Shown one piece after another: positions 9,058 through 18,033 of a stretch of 64,000 bases of DNA (position 1 is its first letter; every line of letters begins with the position of its first letter). Source of the stretch: Gammaproteobacteria bacterium (GTDB taxonomy: Bacteria > Pseudomonadota > Gammaproteobacteria > Pseudomonadales > Cellvibrionaceae); contig JAGKWO010000017.1 of NCBI GenBank assembly GCA_021151835.1, positions 1 to 64,000 of the forward strand, written 5' to 3'. The notes under the pieces were generated by a model, which was not told where the DNA came from, searched no databases, and worked only from the letters and a program-made list of their open reading frames with translations. The position numbers and the translations under genes are program-made.

Positions 9058-9475
9058 AACCACTTGCCTCCACTCTTATTGATGCAGATACCCCGCTATT
9101 ACTGCCTGTTCCCGTCAATGAAATCGTGGTAGCAGCGCTTATCCTGCCTAACCGATCATATGTCAATGTCGTCGCGGGAGCCAGGCTAATGCCATTAGGC
9201 ATCGCCAATGGATAATAACCATTTGAAACGAGAAGCGGTGTACCGCTCTCATTAACTGAAATCGAATTCGCAGTTACCACTACGGTGATATTATTGCGCA
9301 TCATGGCTTGTTGTTGCGCAAAAAACAAAGCCGCGATGACACCATCGCGGCTTGATTGTATTGCAGCACTACCTGCAGATTCTATACGAGAAAAAAGCGC
9401 TACTGAAAGAATGCCAACCAAAATTGTTACGGCAATCAATTCAATAAGGGTAAAACCCCGCGCTATTTTTTTCAT
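9041..9475 (-). CDS. mshC: MSHA minor pilin-like protein MshC
   Basis: The 144-residue protein begins with a short basic leader and ARGFTLIELIAVTILVGIL, a standard prepilin peptidase site and pilin helix. It directly follows the major pilin gene as in other MSHA loci. The ATG at 9475 is preferred over an in-frame TTG two codons upstream; neither has a strong ribosome site, so translation may depend on coupling to mshA 30 bases upstream. Its 3' end overlaps mshD. Confidence 0.82.
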   Translation of the reverse strand: MKKIARGFTLIELIAVTILVGILSVALFSRIESAGSAAIQSSRDGVIAALFFAQQQAMMRNNITVVVTANSISVNESGTPLLVSNGYYPLAMPNGISLAPATTLTYDRLGRISAATTISLTGTGSNSGVSASIRVEASGYAYAN

Positions 9476-9505
9476 CAGCAATCATTAACTAGACGTTCAA
9501 TTGAA

Positions 9506-9937
9506 TTAAGGGAAAACTACACCGTAACCGACAAAATTGACCGGAGCCGGATTGGTTGGAGTGGCGGTATAGCGCACCTGGCAAGTAGATGAGCCACCTT
9601 CAGTGCCGATGCCACCGCCCGCTAACGCGGTACCTGTTCCAGTAACTATTTCCATGCCAGCAGGTAACGCACCGGTATCCAACAAACCACCTACCGCTTG
9701 GCAGGTTGCAATGGAAATTGGCACTACACTGGTTGTCAAGCCTGCATCGCGCGCAATATTGTTTGCGTGGTTAAGCGCTGCTGCGCTACCCAGCGCGCCA
9801 GCGACCCCTTGCAATGCGGATTGTTTGGCAGCAGCAGATAAGTCTACAAATCTTGGTATTGCTGTAGCAGCCAAAATTCCCAAAATAACAATAACTGCAA
9901 TCAACTCAATCAATGTAAAACCAGATTGTTGTTTCAT
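9506..9937 (-). CDS. mshA: MSHA major pilin MshA
   Basis: Type IVa major pilin of 143 residues. The six-residue leader ends at Gly before FTLIELIAVIVILGILA, and the mature body starts with the MshA-like ATAIPRFVDLSAAAKQSA segment. Two Cys residues at about 76 and 122 can form the pilin disulfide loop. The gene has a 162-base upstream gap, a good GGAG ribosome site eight bases before ATG and a possible promoter of its own, consistent with a pilin made in excess. No second pilin (mshB) precedes it, so this single gene may serve both roles. Confidence 0.9.
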   Translation of the reverse strand: MKQQSGFTLIELIAVIVILGILAATAIPRFVDLSAAAKQSALQGVAGALGSAAALNHANNIARDAGLTTSVVPISIATCQAVGGLLDTGALPAGMEIVTGTGTALAGGGIGTEGGSSTCQVRYTATPTNPAPVNFVGYGVVFP

Positions 9938-10025
9938 GATAAAACTCCAGGTCGATAAAAATATAGAGGTTCAAGCTGCCCAGGCAGGTTATATCTTCCA
10001 TGACGCAATCTTGAAGACTGCAGAA

Positions 10026-10054
10026 TACTCATCAATTATCGAAAATATAGTCAA
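10026..10054 (-). promoter_or_regulatory. mshA: Possible mshA promoter
   Basis: In the gap before mshA the minus strand reads TTGACT (10054-10049), a near-consensus -35 box, followed after 17-18 bases by TGAGTA/GAGTAT, a weak -10. The location about 110 bases upstream of the mshA ATG is reasonable. The poor -10 keeps confidence low. Confidence 0.35.
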
Positions 10055-10099
10055 GGATTTCAGGATTGCCAGTTTGTAAGTTAATTAATGTTTAAACGC

Positions 10100-10615
10100 C
10101 TAATTATTAATAGCCGAAAATAATAGCTGCCCGGTTAACGGAAAATAATCAAAATAAGCATCTCCTCTTGCCATGGCATAGCGGCACCTGTTCAGTTGAG
10201 CAAAAGCCCGGTATTTATGCCTGCTATCTGTAAATTGGCCAGCGGTAATTGGCGCCGGATTTTGTAACAGAGTATTCCACAAGTGGTAGCAATCCATGTC
10301 CGTGGGCTGGAATTTTGAAGTGACTGGAGTCGTAACGGATGCAGGCCAGCCTTGCTCTGAAACATAAATTAATTTTCCATCCACTATTAATCCCTTGGCA
10401 TAATGAATGTCGGGAGTAGAAATATGTGAAATTAAAAATTCAACCCGCAGATTTGCAGCGCCAGTCATAAAACTGTGCGATATAATTTCCAGTCGTAAAA
10501 CTCGCGCCTCTTTTGTCAAAAGAGAATAACGGTCCAAAGCAACAAGGGCGATCAAGGCAATAATGGTTGCCACGACAAAAAACTCAAACCTGCCCCTGCT
10601 ATAACTCTGAATCAA
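10100..10615 (-). CDS. mshF: MSHA biogenesis protein MshF
   Basis: A 171-residue protein in the mshF position between mshG and the pilin genes. It has a basic N terminus and one membrane helix (about 11-29, FFVVATIIALIALVAL), then a periplasmic-type body. Start choice: the open frame extends into mshG, but a TTG at 10615 lies six bases after GAGG and just after the mshG stop codon, which fits translational coupling better than any ATG. MshF is an accessory MSHA protein of poorly known role; the assignment depends mainly on synteny. Confidence 0.72.
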   Translation of the reverse strand: MIQSYSRGRFEFFVVATIIALIALVALDRYSLLTKEARVLRLEIISHSFMTGAANLRVEFLISHISTPDIHYAKGLIVDGKLIYVSEQGWPASVTTPVTSKFQPTDMDCYHLWNTLLQNPAPITAGQFTDSRHKYRAFAQLNRCRYAMARGDAYFDYFPLTGQLLFSAINN

Positions 10616-10622
10616 ACACACC

Positions 10623-11843
10623 TCACTTTTGAATGTTGTACATATCCCACATCGGGAGGAAAATACCCAGGGCCAACACAACAACAAAAAGCGCCATAAT
10701 TATTATCATAATGGGTTCAATCCGATCACTCAGTTGCTTTACGTCATACTCAACTTCGCTTTCATAAAAAATAGCAACCTCGGAAAGAAGCTCATCAACC
10801 TGCCCACTTTCTTCACCAACAGAAATCATCTGCAATACCAGCGGTGTAAACATGCCACTTACCAAATGGGTTTGATAAAGCCCTTCCCCTCGTTCAATTC
10901 CCGAGCGAATTGAACGAATCTTGTCTCCGAGATATGGATTATCAATCGCCCGTGCACTTAATTCCAACGCAGCCGAAATAGGTAATCCTGCATTTAACAT
11001 CAAGCCAAAAGATCGAGCATATCGAGCCAGGGAAGCGCGCTCAATAATATCGCCGATGACAATTAAACCTAATTTTTTTCGCCCCCACACCCGACTACCC
11101 TCGGGCGTATTAACGTAGTGGTATACCCATGCAATCAGTGCCGCAATAAATGCAAACAAATACATCCAGTAATTGACAAAAAAATCTGAAATTCCGATCA
11201 GGATTCGCGTCGGCAATGGTAACCGTGCTCCAAATTGTGCAAACATTCCCGCAAACGCAGGAATTACTTTGATATTAATTACAGTAATCGCAATTGATAT
11301 AGCAATTAAAACAAACGTGGGATAACGTAAGGCGGTCTTAATACTTTTTATGGTGTTAAGATCGCGCTCCATGTACTCGCTTAGTTGTTTAAATACCAGA
11401 TCCAAACGACCTGAGTTCTCACCAACACTGACCAGGCTAACAAATAAATTATTAAAAACTTTGGGATGTGCACGCATTGCCACAGACAATTCAATACCCG
11501 CTTCCAATCGCTCGACAATATCAATCAATGTTTTTTGAAAAGTGTAATTACGTAGCGATGCCGATAAACCACGCAAACCTTTTACTAACGGAATACCAGC
11601 TCGGGAAATGGTGTGCATCTGGCGACAAAACATAATCAACTCAACAGGTTCTACTTTTCCCCGGTTAGTTGCACGAGTAAAGCGTTCGGTAATAGTGAGT
11701 TTCTCAATGAATTCTTTAACTTCAACCGGAGTGATGCCGCGCCCTAAAAGCTGATTGGCAGCCGCATCCGGGTTAGTTGCATCAAGCTGCCCGGTGATTA
11801 GACGCCCCTCGGCATTTCGACCTTTAAATTCAAAAAGAGCCAT
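10623..11843 (-). CDS. mshG: MSHA inner-membrane platform protein MshG (GspF/PilC family)
   Basis: The 406-residue protein belongs to the GspF/PilC platform family that couples the cytoplasmic motor to the growing pilus. It shows two homologous cytoplasmic halves with FCRQMHTISRAGIPLV (about 80-95) and YARSFGLMLNAGLPIS (second half), each followed by the VSVGENSGRL or ISVGEESGQV motif, and three hydrophobic stretches. ATG at 11843 matches the family start MALFEF; a GTG four codons earlier is in frame. It follows mshE by 30 bases. Confidence 0.9.
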   Translation of the reverse strand: MALFEFKGRNAEGRLITGQLDATNPDAAANQLLGRGITPVEVKEFIEKLTITERFTRATNRGKVEPVELIMFCRQMHTISRAGIPLVKGLRGLSASLRNYTFQKTLIDIVERLEAGIELSVAMRAHPKVFNNLFVSLVSVGENSGRLDLVFKQLSEYMERDLNTIKSIKTALRYPTFVLIAISIAITVINIKVIPAFAGMFAQFGARLPLPTRILIGISDFFVNYWMYLFAFIAALIAWVYHYVNTPEGSRVWGRKKLGLIVIGDIIERASLARYARSFGLMLNAGLPISAALELSARAIDNPYLGDKIRSIRSGIERGEGLYQTHLVSGMFTPLVLQMISVGEESGQVDELLSEVAIFYESEVEYDVKQLSDRIEPIMIIIMALFVVVLALGIFLPMWDMYNIQK

Positions 11844-11873
11844 AACTGCCCACACCAGAAAATTTGATACTCA

Positions 11874-13592
11874 TTAAATTTCGTCCACCTGTGCTGAAAT
11901 AGCCATTACCTCTTCCAGTGTAGTTACACCCTCAATAGCATAACCCAGGGCAGCTTCGCTCAAGGTCACAAAGTTAGGCGTTGCGTAAGCGGCTTTGGTA
12001 AATCCATTAATATCATTCATACGCAACGCCTCTGCCATTGGCTGGGTAAGTTCAAGCATTTCAAACACACCAATGCGCCCCCGGTACCCAGTATTGTGGC
12101 AATGAGGGCAACCGGTACCCTGCTTGAAAGTCACATGACTGAAGTCGCGCCCTTTACCAATTGTTGCCAACAACTGTTGTTCATTAGTGTCCGGGGTGTA
12201 AATTTGAATACAGCTACTGCAAATCCGCCGCACCAGCCGCTGTGCGATGATTGCCTTCAACGCTGTTGCCACCAAATAACCATCGACACCAATATCCATT
12301 AACCGTAGTGCAGAGGTCACCGCATCATTGGTATGTAATGTAGATAACACCATATGGCCAGTCATTGATGCGCGCAGCGCAATTTCAGCAGATTCGGCAT
12401 CACGTATTTCACCCACCAATAAAATATCCGGATCCTGACGCAATGTAGCACGTAGCACGCTCGCAAAATTCAATCCGATTTTTTCATGCAATTGCACCTG
12501 GCTAATTCGCGGTAAGCGATATTCCACCGGGTCTTCAACAGTAATAATTTTTTTCTCAGGCTTGTTTAACTCTGAGAGCGCACCATAAAGTGTCGTAGTT
12601 TTGCCGCTACCTGTTGGACCTGTTACCAATACCAATCCATGAGGTCGTGTAATTACCTTGCGAAATCGATCTATAAACAGTGGTGGCATACCAACACTAT
12701 CAAGCGAACGTACGCCATCAGTTTGATCAAGCAAGCGCATCACTACCGATTCACCGAACTGCACTGGCATCGTGGAAATACGGACATCAATATTGTGATG
12801 TTTGACCTTGAGATTAAAGCGGCCGTCTTGTGGCAGGCGTTTTTCTGAAATATCCAGGCCTGACATAAGCTTCAAACGCACGACTAATGCCGAAGCAATG
12901 CGTTTTTCATTCATGACCTGTTCCAGTAAAACACCATCAATACGGTTACGAATGCGCAATACTTTTTCGTCTGGCTCAATATGGATATCAGAAGATTTGG
13001 TATTAATCGCTTCTTCAAATATCTTTTGTAATAATTTAACAACAGGAGCTTCACTATCGGTGGCATCAGCAGCAAAGTCCGCAAGATCCACTGCTGACTC
13101 TTGTAATTCTTCGTCCAACTCACCAGCAAGGGTTGCGATCTCACTGGCACGGGTATAGGCAATATCAAGAATATCCAGTAACTCAGACTCGCGAACCACA
13201 GCGGGTTTTAGATTTTTTTGCAAAATACGCTGAAGCTCATCCAAACCAAATATGTCGGTTGGGTCTGCCATTCCCAGCAACAGCCCATCAAAATCTTCGC
13301 GCAATAACATAACGCGGTAACGACGCGCACTTGTCTCCGGTAATTTTTGCACCAGTTCCCGATCAAACCGGAACTGTTTTAATTCGACAAACGGAATGTT
13401 TAACTGATCAGATAACAAACCAAGCAATGCATTTTCTTCTACATAACCCAATTCCACCAGGGTCGCACCCAGCTTGCGTCCGGTAAGCTTTTGCTCTTGC
13501 AATGCGTGTTGCAACTGGGTTTCGGCGATCATACCTTTCTCGACCAATAAGTCGCCGATACGAATACGCTTCTGTGAAAAAGTATTCATCAT
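11874..13592 (-). CDS. mshE: MSHA pilus extension ATPase MshE with cyclic-di-GMP-binding N domain
   Basis: The 572-residue GspE/PilB-family ATPase powers pilus extension. Near residues 11-34 and 40-65 it has two consecutive MshEN motifs (RIGDLLVEKGMI...L..AL..Q and KLGATLVELGYV...L..LL..Q), the pattern established for cyclic-di-GMP binding in MshE. The motor domain has Walker A GPTGSGKTTT near 323-332, an Asp-box DPDILLVGEIRD, a His box (LSTLHTNDA) and a C-terminal tetracysteine zinc site (CSSC and CPHC). All key motifs look intact. Confidence 0.93.
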   Translation of the reverse strand: MMNTFSQKRIRIGDLLVEKGMIAETQLQHALQEQKLTGRKLGATLVELGYVEENALLGLLSDQLNIPFVELKQFRFDRELVQKLPETSARRYRVMLLREDFDGLLLGMADPTDIFGLDELQRILQKNLKPAVVRESELLDILDIAYTRASEIATLAGELDEELQESAVDLADFAADATDSEAPVVKLLQKIFEEAINTKSSDIHIEPDEKVLRIRNRIDGVLLEQVMNEKRIASALVVRLKLMSGLDISEKRLPQDGRFNLKVKHHNIDVRISTMPVQFGESVVMRLLDQTDGVRSLDSVGMPPLFIDRFRKVITRPHGLVLVTGPTGSGKTTTLYGALSELNKPEKKIITVEDPVEYRLPRISQVQLHEKIGLNFASVLRATLRQDPDILLVGEIRDAESAEIALRASMTGHMVLSTLHTNDAVTSALRLMDIGVDGYLVATALKAIIAQRLVRRICSSCIQIYTPDTNEQQLLATIGKGRDFSHVTFKQGTGCPHCHNTGYRGRIGVFEMLELTQPMAEALRMNDINGFTKAAYATPNFVTLSEAALGYAIEGVTTLEEVMAISAQVDEI

Positions 13593-13616
13593 AAAATAAC
13601 TCTGTATAAGAATAAC

Positions 13617-14876
13617 TTATTGTAGTACTGCCAAACGTTGCTCAACGTAGCTACGTACTTGTGGCTGCAGATCCTGATAGCCAGCCAGACGCAAATAGGC
13701 TTGCCTTGCAGTTTGAACCTGGTTGAGAGCATCCTGGGCCAACGCAAAACCTAGCCAATATGCAGGCTTTTCCCCCGAACTAATTAATAGTCGACGATAT
13801 AACACCGCCGCCTCATCAAATTTTTCTGCGCGCTGGTATAAGCCGGCGAGCAATGCTCGATAATTTTCCTGATCCCCGGCCTCATTTATTCCCCCTTCCA
13901 ATATTTGAATTGCATCTGCTTCTCGCTGCTGGATCACGGCAATTTTTGCAGCATAGAATTTTTTATCAGCGTCAGCCAGATAACTGGCTCCCACCAAAAT
14001 CTCATTCAACGCAGTCACATTTTGTTGTGCGCTGAAAATATCCAATAAAAGTTTGGTTGATTCACGCGGTGTTTTGGCAGTGGCGATAAAGGTTTGCAAA
14101 GCAATAATGGCATTGGTTTCCTGATTTTTTGCAAGTAACGCTTTTGCTTTCTCCACCTCGCGCAGGTCAATAGAAACAGGATTGGGGGCAATAGATAAGT
14201 GGGCATCTATCGCGGCATTTGAAATATCAGGTTTTGAGCCAGGCACTGATTCTACTGATGTGACGAAAGGATCCTGAATACTCTCTGACTCACTTTCCGT
14301 AACCTTGTTATATTCTTCATTATCAAGGTGGTGCTCAATTGAAGCAGGTGTCTCGGCAGCGACATAAGACATAGCAACATTTGCTTCTTCTATGGCGGTG
14401 GACTTTTCAACAGCAGTGGACAACCTGCTAATTGCAGATTCCAGTGCAGCCAAACGTTCACCAAGGGCTTCCTCAGATGGACTTGCAACAATTTTTTCAG
14501 CGCTATTTGATACCGCGTCGATATTTTCTTTAATTTCCCCAGGGCTCACGGGTTTTAAATCTGCGAATGTGGCAGCCGGTTTCAGCTGCTCATCTACTGC
14601 ATTGGATATAGCCGACACTGGCGAATTGATAATACGTGCAGATGGTTGCAACCAAAATTGCTGCTTCCATGCCCACAATAAAACCACCACAAGAATAAAA
14701 ACCAAAATACTTGGCAATAGTGTTACGGGAAGTGGCTTTATGACTCCGGAACTATTTAATAACTCACGCTGGTCCGGTTGCCCCAATGAAACCTGAGCAA
14801 TATCGCTAGCACTTTCCTTTTCCGGTTCTTTTTGCACTGATGATAAATCACGTAACATATCATTTAATAAACTCAT
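13617..14876 (-). CDS. mshN: MSHA biogenesis protein MshN (TPR protein)
   Basis: This 419-residue protein starts MSLLNDMLRDL, the usual MshN opening, has one membrane helix near residues 53-72 (LLPSILVFILVVVLLWAW) and a long acidic, low-complexity periplasmic linker. The C-terminal third contains TPR-like helical repeats (LLAGLYQRAEKFDEAAVLYRR region). The start ATG overlaps the mshM stop in an ATGA arrangement, which decides it against the much longer open frame. MshN is thought to support assembly of the secretin and platform. Confidence 0.85.
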   Translation of the reverse strand: MSLLNDMLRDLSSVQKEPEKESASDIAQVSLGQPDQRELLNSSGVIKPLPVTLLPSILVFILVVVLLWAWKQQFWLQPSARIINSPVSAISNAVDEQLKPAATFADLKPVSPGEIKENIDAVSNSAEKIVASPSEEALGERLAALESAISRLSTAVEKSTAIEEANVAMSYVAAETPASIEHHLDNEEYNKVTESESESIQDPFVTSVESVPGSKPDISNAAIDAHLSIAPNPVSIDLREVEKAKALLAKNQETNAIIALQTFIATAKTPRESTKLLLDIFSAQQNVTALNEILVGASYLADADKKFYAAKIAVIQQREADAIQILEGGINEAGDQENYRALLAGLYQRAEKFDEAAVLYRRLLISSGEKPAYWLGFALAQDALNQVQTARQAYLRLAGYQDLQPQVRSYVEQRLAVLQ

Positions 14877-15793
14877 GACACACCACCCAACATACCAGGT
14901 GCCAATACAATAATTGCTGCCGCACCGGCGGCTAACGATGGCCACAACCAAAAATCCCGCCGCGCCAACCAACGGCCCAAGGAGCGGCTTTCTGCTGTAT
15001 CCATAATCGCTCGTACCATATGTTTTCGGTTAACCCTATTAGCACCCTGCCCATAAGCTACGAGCAGCGCTTTGTGGGCGATTACATTTATCAGACGGGG
15101 AACTCCTGCCGATGCTTTATACAACAAAGCAATCGCAGTAGAAGAAAAGAGAGATGCCCCCTGATAACCGGCAGAACTTAACCGATAAGCCAAATAATCA
15201 GGAAGGCAATTACGGGGGATAGTTTGTAAATATTCAGCAAACACAATGCGTTGTTTTAACTGGCGCAAGTCTGGCCTATCCAACAACTCATCCAACTCCG
15301 GCTGGCCAAATAACACTACTTGCAATAGCTTGCTTTTTTCTGTTTCAAGATTAGTTAATAAGCGCAAGGCTTCTATTGTCTCGCGTGGCATGGCTTGCGC
15401 TTCATCTACAACAAGTACAACCTGCCGTTTTTGTTGTGCCAGTTCAACCAAACGTAAATTAATTTCTTTTAATAATTGATATGACGGAGTTTCCGGCGAA
15501 TAAGCGATACCAATTTCTTCCGCCAGAAACCATTTAAGCTCATCAGGGGTCAGGTAAGGATTTGGAATATAAGCAGAAATAAAGTTATCACCCAGGCTGG
15601 CAAGCAACTTACGGCTTAATAGTGTTTTTCCCGTTCCTACTTCACCTACAATTTTTATAAACCCTTCACTGTGACGCAAGGCCAACAATAATGTGCTCAA
15701 CACTTCGCGGTGGCTTTGGCTATTAAAATAAAATTGTGTGTCAGGTGTTAATGAAAAAGGATTCTCCCTTAATCCAAAATGTTGACGATACAT
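14873..15793 (-). CDS. mshM: MSHA AAA+ ATPase MshM (ExeA-like)
   Basis: The 306-residue protein opens with MYRQHFGLRENPFSLTPD, typical of ExeA-like ATPases, followed by Walker A GEVGTGKT near residue 50 and Walker B VVLVVDEAQA near 125-134. A hydrophobic helix lies near the C terminus. ExeA/MshM proteins are implicated in placing the secretin through peptidoglycan, though the peptidoglycan-binding part seen in ExeA is absent here. ATG at 15793 was chosen because GAGG lies eight bases upstream. Confidence 0.87.
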   Translation of the reverse strand: MYRQHFGLRENPFSLTPDTQFYFNSQSHREVLSTLLLALRHSEGFIKIVGEVGTGKTLLSRKLLASLGDNFISAYIPNPYLTPDELKWFLAEEIGIAYSPETPSYQLLKEINLRLVELAQQKRQVVLVVDEAQAMPRETIEALRLLTNLETEKSKLLQVVLFGQPELDELLDRPDLRQLKQRIVFAEYLQTIPRNCLPDYLAYRLSSAGYQGASLFSSTAIALLYKASAGVPRLINVIAHKALLVAYGQGANRVNRKHMVRAIMDTAESRSLGRWLARRDFWLWPSLAAGAAAIIVLAPGMLGGVS

Positions 15794-15828
15794 GGGAAAC
15801 CTCACCTGCAAGCATGCAATCTGGCTTG

Positions 15829-17664
15829 CTATTTATTCCTATAGGCATCACCCATGCCTTGCATGGTGCCCTGCACATCTTTTAATTGCGCGTCCCAGGT
15901 ATCCTGGGTTACAACAATTGGGCGCAACAAAATTACCAATTCAGTTTTTGCTTTCGTTTTGTGCTTGGTTCGGAAAAGCGCATTAAGGCCAGGAATATCA
16001 CCTAATAGCGGACGTTTCCCGTCAGTTACATTGGAAGATTCAGTCATTAACCCCCCCAATACAATTACCTGTCCATTCGCTGCCTTAACAATACTGTCGG
16101 ACTCACGCACACCGCGCAATGCCAGAGGCAGGGCAAATTCCTCATCGCCAACGGTGAATACTTTTTGTTGATCGGTCACTTCGCTGACTACGGGATGGAT
16201 ATGTAATATCACTTCGCCGTTTTCAGAGATTTGTGGCGTTACGTCAAGGGAAATACCGCTAAAGAAAGATGACAGTTCGATGTTGGGAGTGCTGGTAACC
16301 GATGCGGCATTTGATGTGGTATTACTGGAAATACCAGTCACAAAATATTCATCCGAACCAACACGTATGACTGCCTTCTGGTTATTTACTGTTGAAACAC
16401 GCGGACTGGATAGTACTTGTACCGTGCCCTGGGTTTCGAGTAATGAAAGCAATTTTGTAATGTCAGTTACCTGAAGCAAACCGGCAACAGTACCACCTAC
16501 CCGTTCACGCACGGGGACTGTCAGGTTTGCCAGGTTACCAGTAGCATCGCGGTAAACGTAATTGCTATTCATTTCACGAAATTCGTCAACTGGAGCACCG
16601 GAAGGATCAGACAGGATAAATCCATCTTGTATATTTTTCGCGGCTGCTATTTGCCCGCTGATTGCGCCCCAATTAACCCCGGCTTCAAATCCCTCACTTA
16701 ACCGTACCTCCAGAATTTTTGCCTCCAGTATCACCTGGCGCTTTACACTCAGTTCAGATCGCTCCAGAAAATTTCGCACCGCGCTCAATTCATTGGGCAT
16801 GGCTTTTACAATAATCATGCCGGCTTGGGGATTGACAATAACGGTGCGACTCTGGGTCTCTCCCCCAATCATCGACACAATAGTTTTTTCTATCGATGCC
16901 CAAAAATCGGTGCGATTTAATGTCTGCACACGGGAGCCAGGAGTCAGTGCAGACCCGCCCCCGCCACTATTGCCGTTTGCCTGGGCGTTTTGTTGCGCAT
17001 TCTCGATCATTGCCAATAAATTCGCGGTGTCATTGGAGGTGCCATTGCCCCCGGAATTTCCGCCTGCATTGTTTCCACCAGTCGATTGGGCACGACCAAT
17101 CATGACGCTGGTATCGGAAACCCCTACACGCTGGACATCAAGATAATTTATTTGGAAAACTTCTGTTCTCAAGGCGTTTGCGTAGACAGTATAAATACCG
17201 CGTTCCTGCTTGTATTCGTAACCATAAATATCGCGCGTGACTCGCAAAACCTCATCAATAGTGACATTCTTTAAATCCAGGGTAATGCTTCCTGTTACAT
17301 CCGGGTGAACCACCAGGTTAATACCGGTGCCATTAACCAGGCCCAGAAAAAATGCTTCCGCAGAAACATTCCGCACTGAGACATCAAACCGGTCATAACT
17401 ATTTTTTAACCCGCCACCACTCGCGATGGATTTATTATCAAGTAATGTTTTGCTCACTTCCGCAGGCACTTTGAGCGGGTTCTTTTTTTGTTCATTATTT
17501 TGTTCTACTACTTTGTCTAACGCCTCTTCGGTGATCAGTTTTTTATTTTTATTACCAGAAGAACACGCCATCAACATTGACAGGCATATGACCACTATCA
17601 TGCCTGAAATTTTGAGCCTGGCTTTACCGGATGATGCTGATTGAAATTCAGATCTGGTGAGCAT
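15829..17664 (-). CDS. mshL: MSHA outer-membrane secretin MshL
   Basis: Secretin of the pilus, 611 residues, forming the outer-membrane channel. It has a lipoprotein-type signal with LSMLMACSSG near residue 34, an STN/N0-like region (VRNVSAEAFFLGLVNGTG, then SITLDLKNVTIDEVLR), a Gly/Asn-rich stretch, and a C-terminal secretin core with VILEAKILEVRLSEGFEAGVNWG and the terminal VVLGGLM...KRPLLGDIPGL...ELVILLRPIVV block. The ATG at 17664 has GAGGCA upstream; the frame itself stays open to 17694. It follows mshK by 30 bases. Confidence 0.92.
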   Translation of the reverse strand: MLTRSEFQSASSGKARLKISGMIVVICLSMLMACSSGNKNKKLITEEALDKVVEQNNEQKKNPLKVPAEVSKTLLDNKSIASGGGLKNSYDRFDVSVRNVSAEAFFLGLVNGTGINLVVHPDVTGSITLDLKNVTIDEVLRVTRDIYGYEYKQERGIYTVYANALRTEVFQINYLDVQRVGVSDTSVMIGRAQSTGGNNAGGNSGGNGTSNDTANLLAMIENAQQNAQANGNSGGGGSALTPGSRVQTLNRTDFWASIEKTIVSMIGGETQSRTVIVNPQAGMIIVKAMPNELSAVRNFLERSELSVKRQVILEAKILEVRLSEGFEAGVNWGAISGQIAAAKNIQDGFILSDPSGAPVDEFREMNSNYVYRDATGNLANLTVPVRERVGGTVAGLLQVTDITKLLSLLETQGTVQVLSSPRVSTVNNQKAVIRVGSDEYFVTGISSNTTSNAASVTSTPNIELSSFFSGISLDVTPQISENGEVILHIHPVVSEVTDQQKVFTVGDEEFALPLALRGVRESDSIVKAANGQVIVLGGLMTESSNVTDGKRPLLGDIPGLNALFRTKHKTKAKTELVILLRPIVVTQDTWDAQLKDVQGTMQGMGDAYRNK

Positions 17665-17694
17665 TGTCACTGCCTCAATTAGTCTTGCTATCAA

Positions 17695-18033
17695 TTAATT
17701 TCTTTTAATAACACCAGGTGATATATTCAACACCCAGGTTTTTTCGCCCTGTTGCAATATCACTGATTGTGGAAGAATGCGCTGGACTTTTATTGCATTA
17801 CTTTCGGGTATTGTTTCTCCTTCACGTAAGGTTTTGCCATTAATCACCGCCAGTTTACGTTTAGCACCAGCCAATACAGAATTTAAAACCCACGCCGTTG
17901 CCCCCTCTGCGCTGGAACTGATAGCAGGCCCCAACGGTGTTGTGGGATCGCGCACATCATTGGCCACAGACTCCTGGGCCAGGCATATGCTTGCTGCCGT
18001 GATTGAAAATAGAAATACCAGCCACCTAAACAC
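17695..18033 (-). CDS. mshK: MSHA biogenesis protein MshK (PilP-like)
   Basis: A 112-residue secreted protein with a signal peptide of about 19 residues (ending LAQ). The body carries the RDPTTPLGP motif and the VNGK/INGKTLREGETI-type block that PilP/MshK pilotin-like linkers share. The start is a GTG at 18033, eight bases after GGAGGGA, and overlaps the mshJ stop by eight bases. MshK is expected to bridge the inner-membrane MshI2/MshJ complex and the MshL secretin. Confidence 0.78.
   Translation of the reverse strand: MFRWLVFLFSITAASICLAQESVANDVRDPTTPLGPAISSSAEGATAWVLNSVLAGAKRKLAVINGKTLREGETIPESNAIKVQRILPQSVILQQGEKTWVLNISPGVIKRN

Noticed and set aside
9603..10079. Long plus-strand frame opposite mshA
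   Set aside because: Antisense shadow of the pilin gene with Ala/Pro-rich composition and no family resemblance.
16562..17146. 194-codon plus-strand frame opposite mshL
   Set aside because: Antisense to a clear secretin; composition follows the Gly/Asn-rich stretch of mshL.
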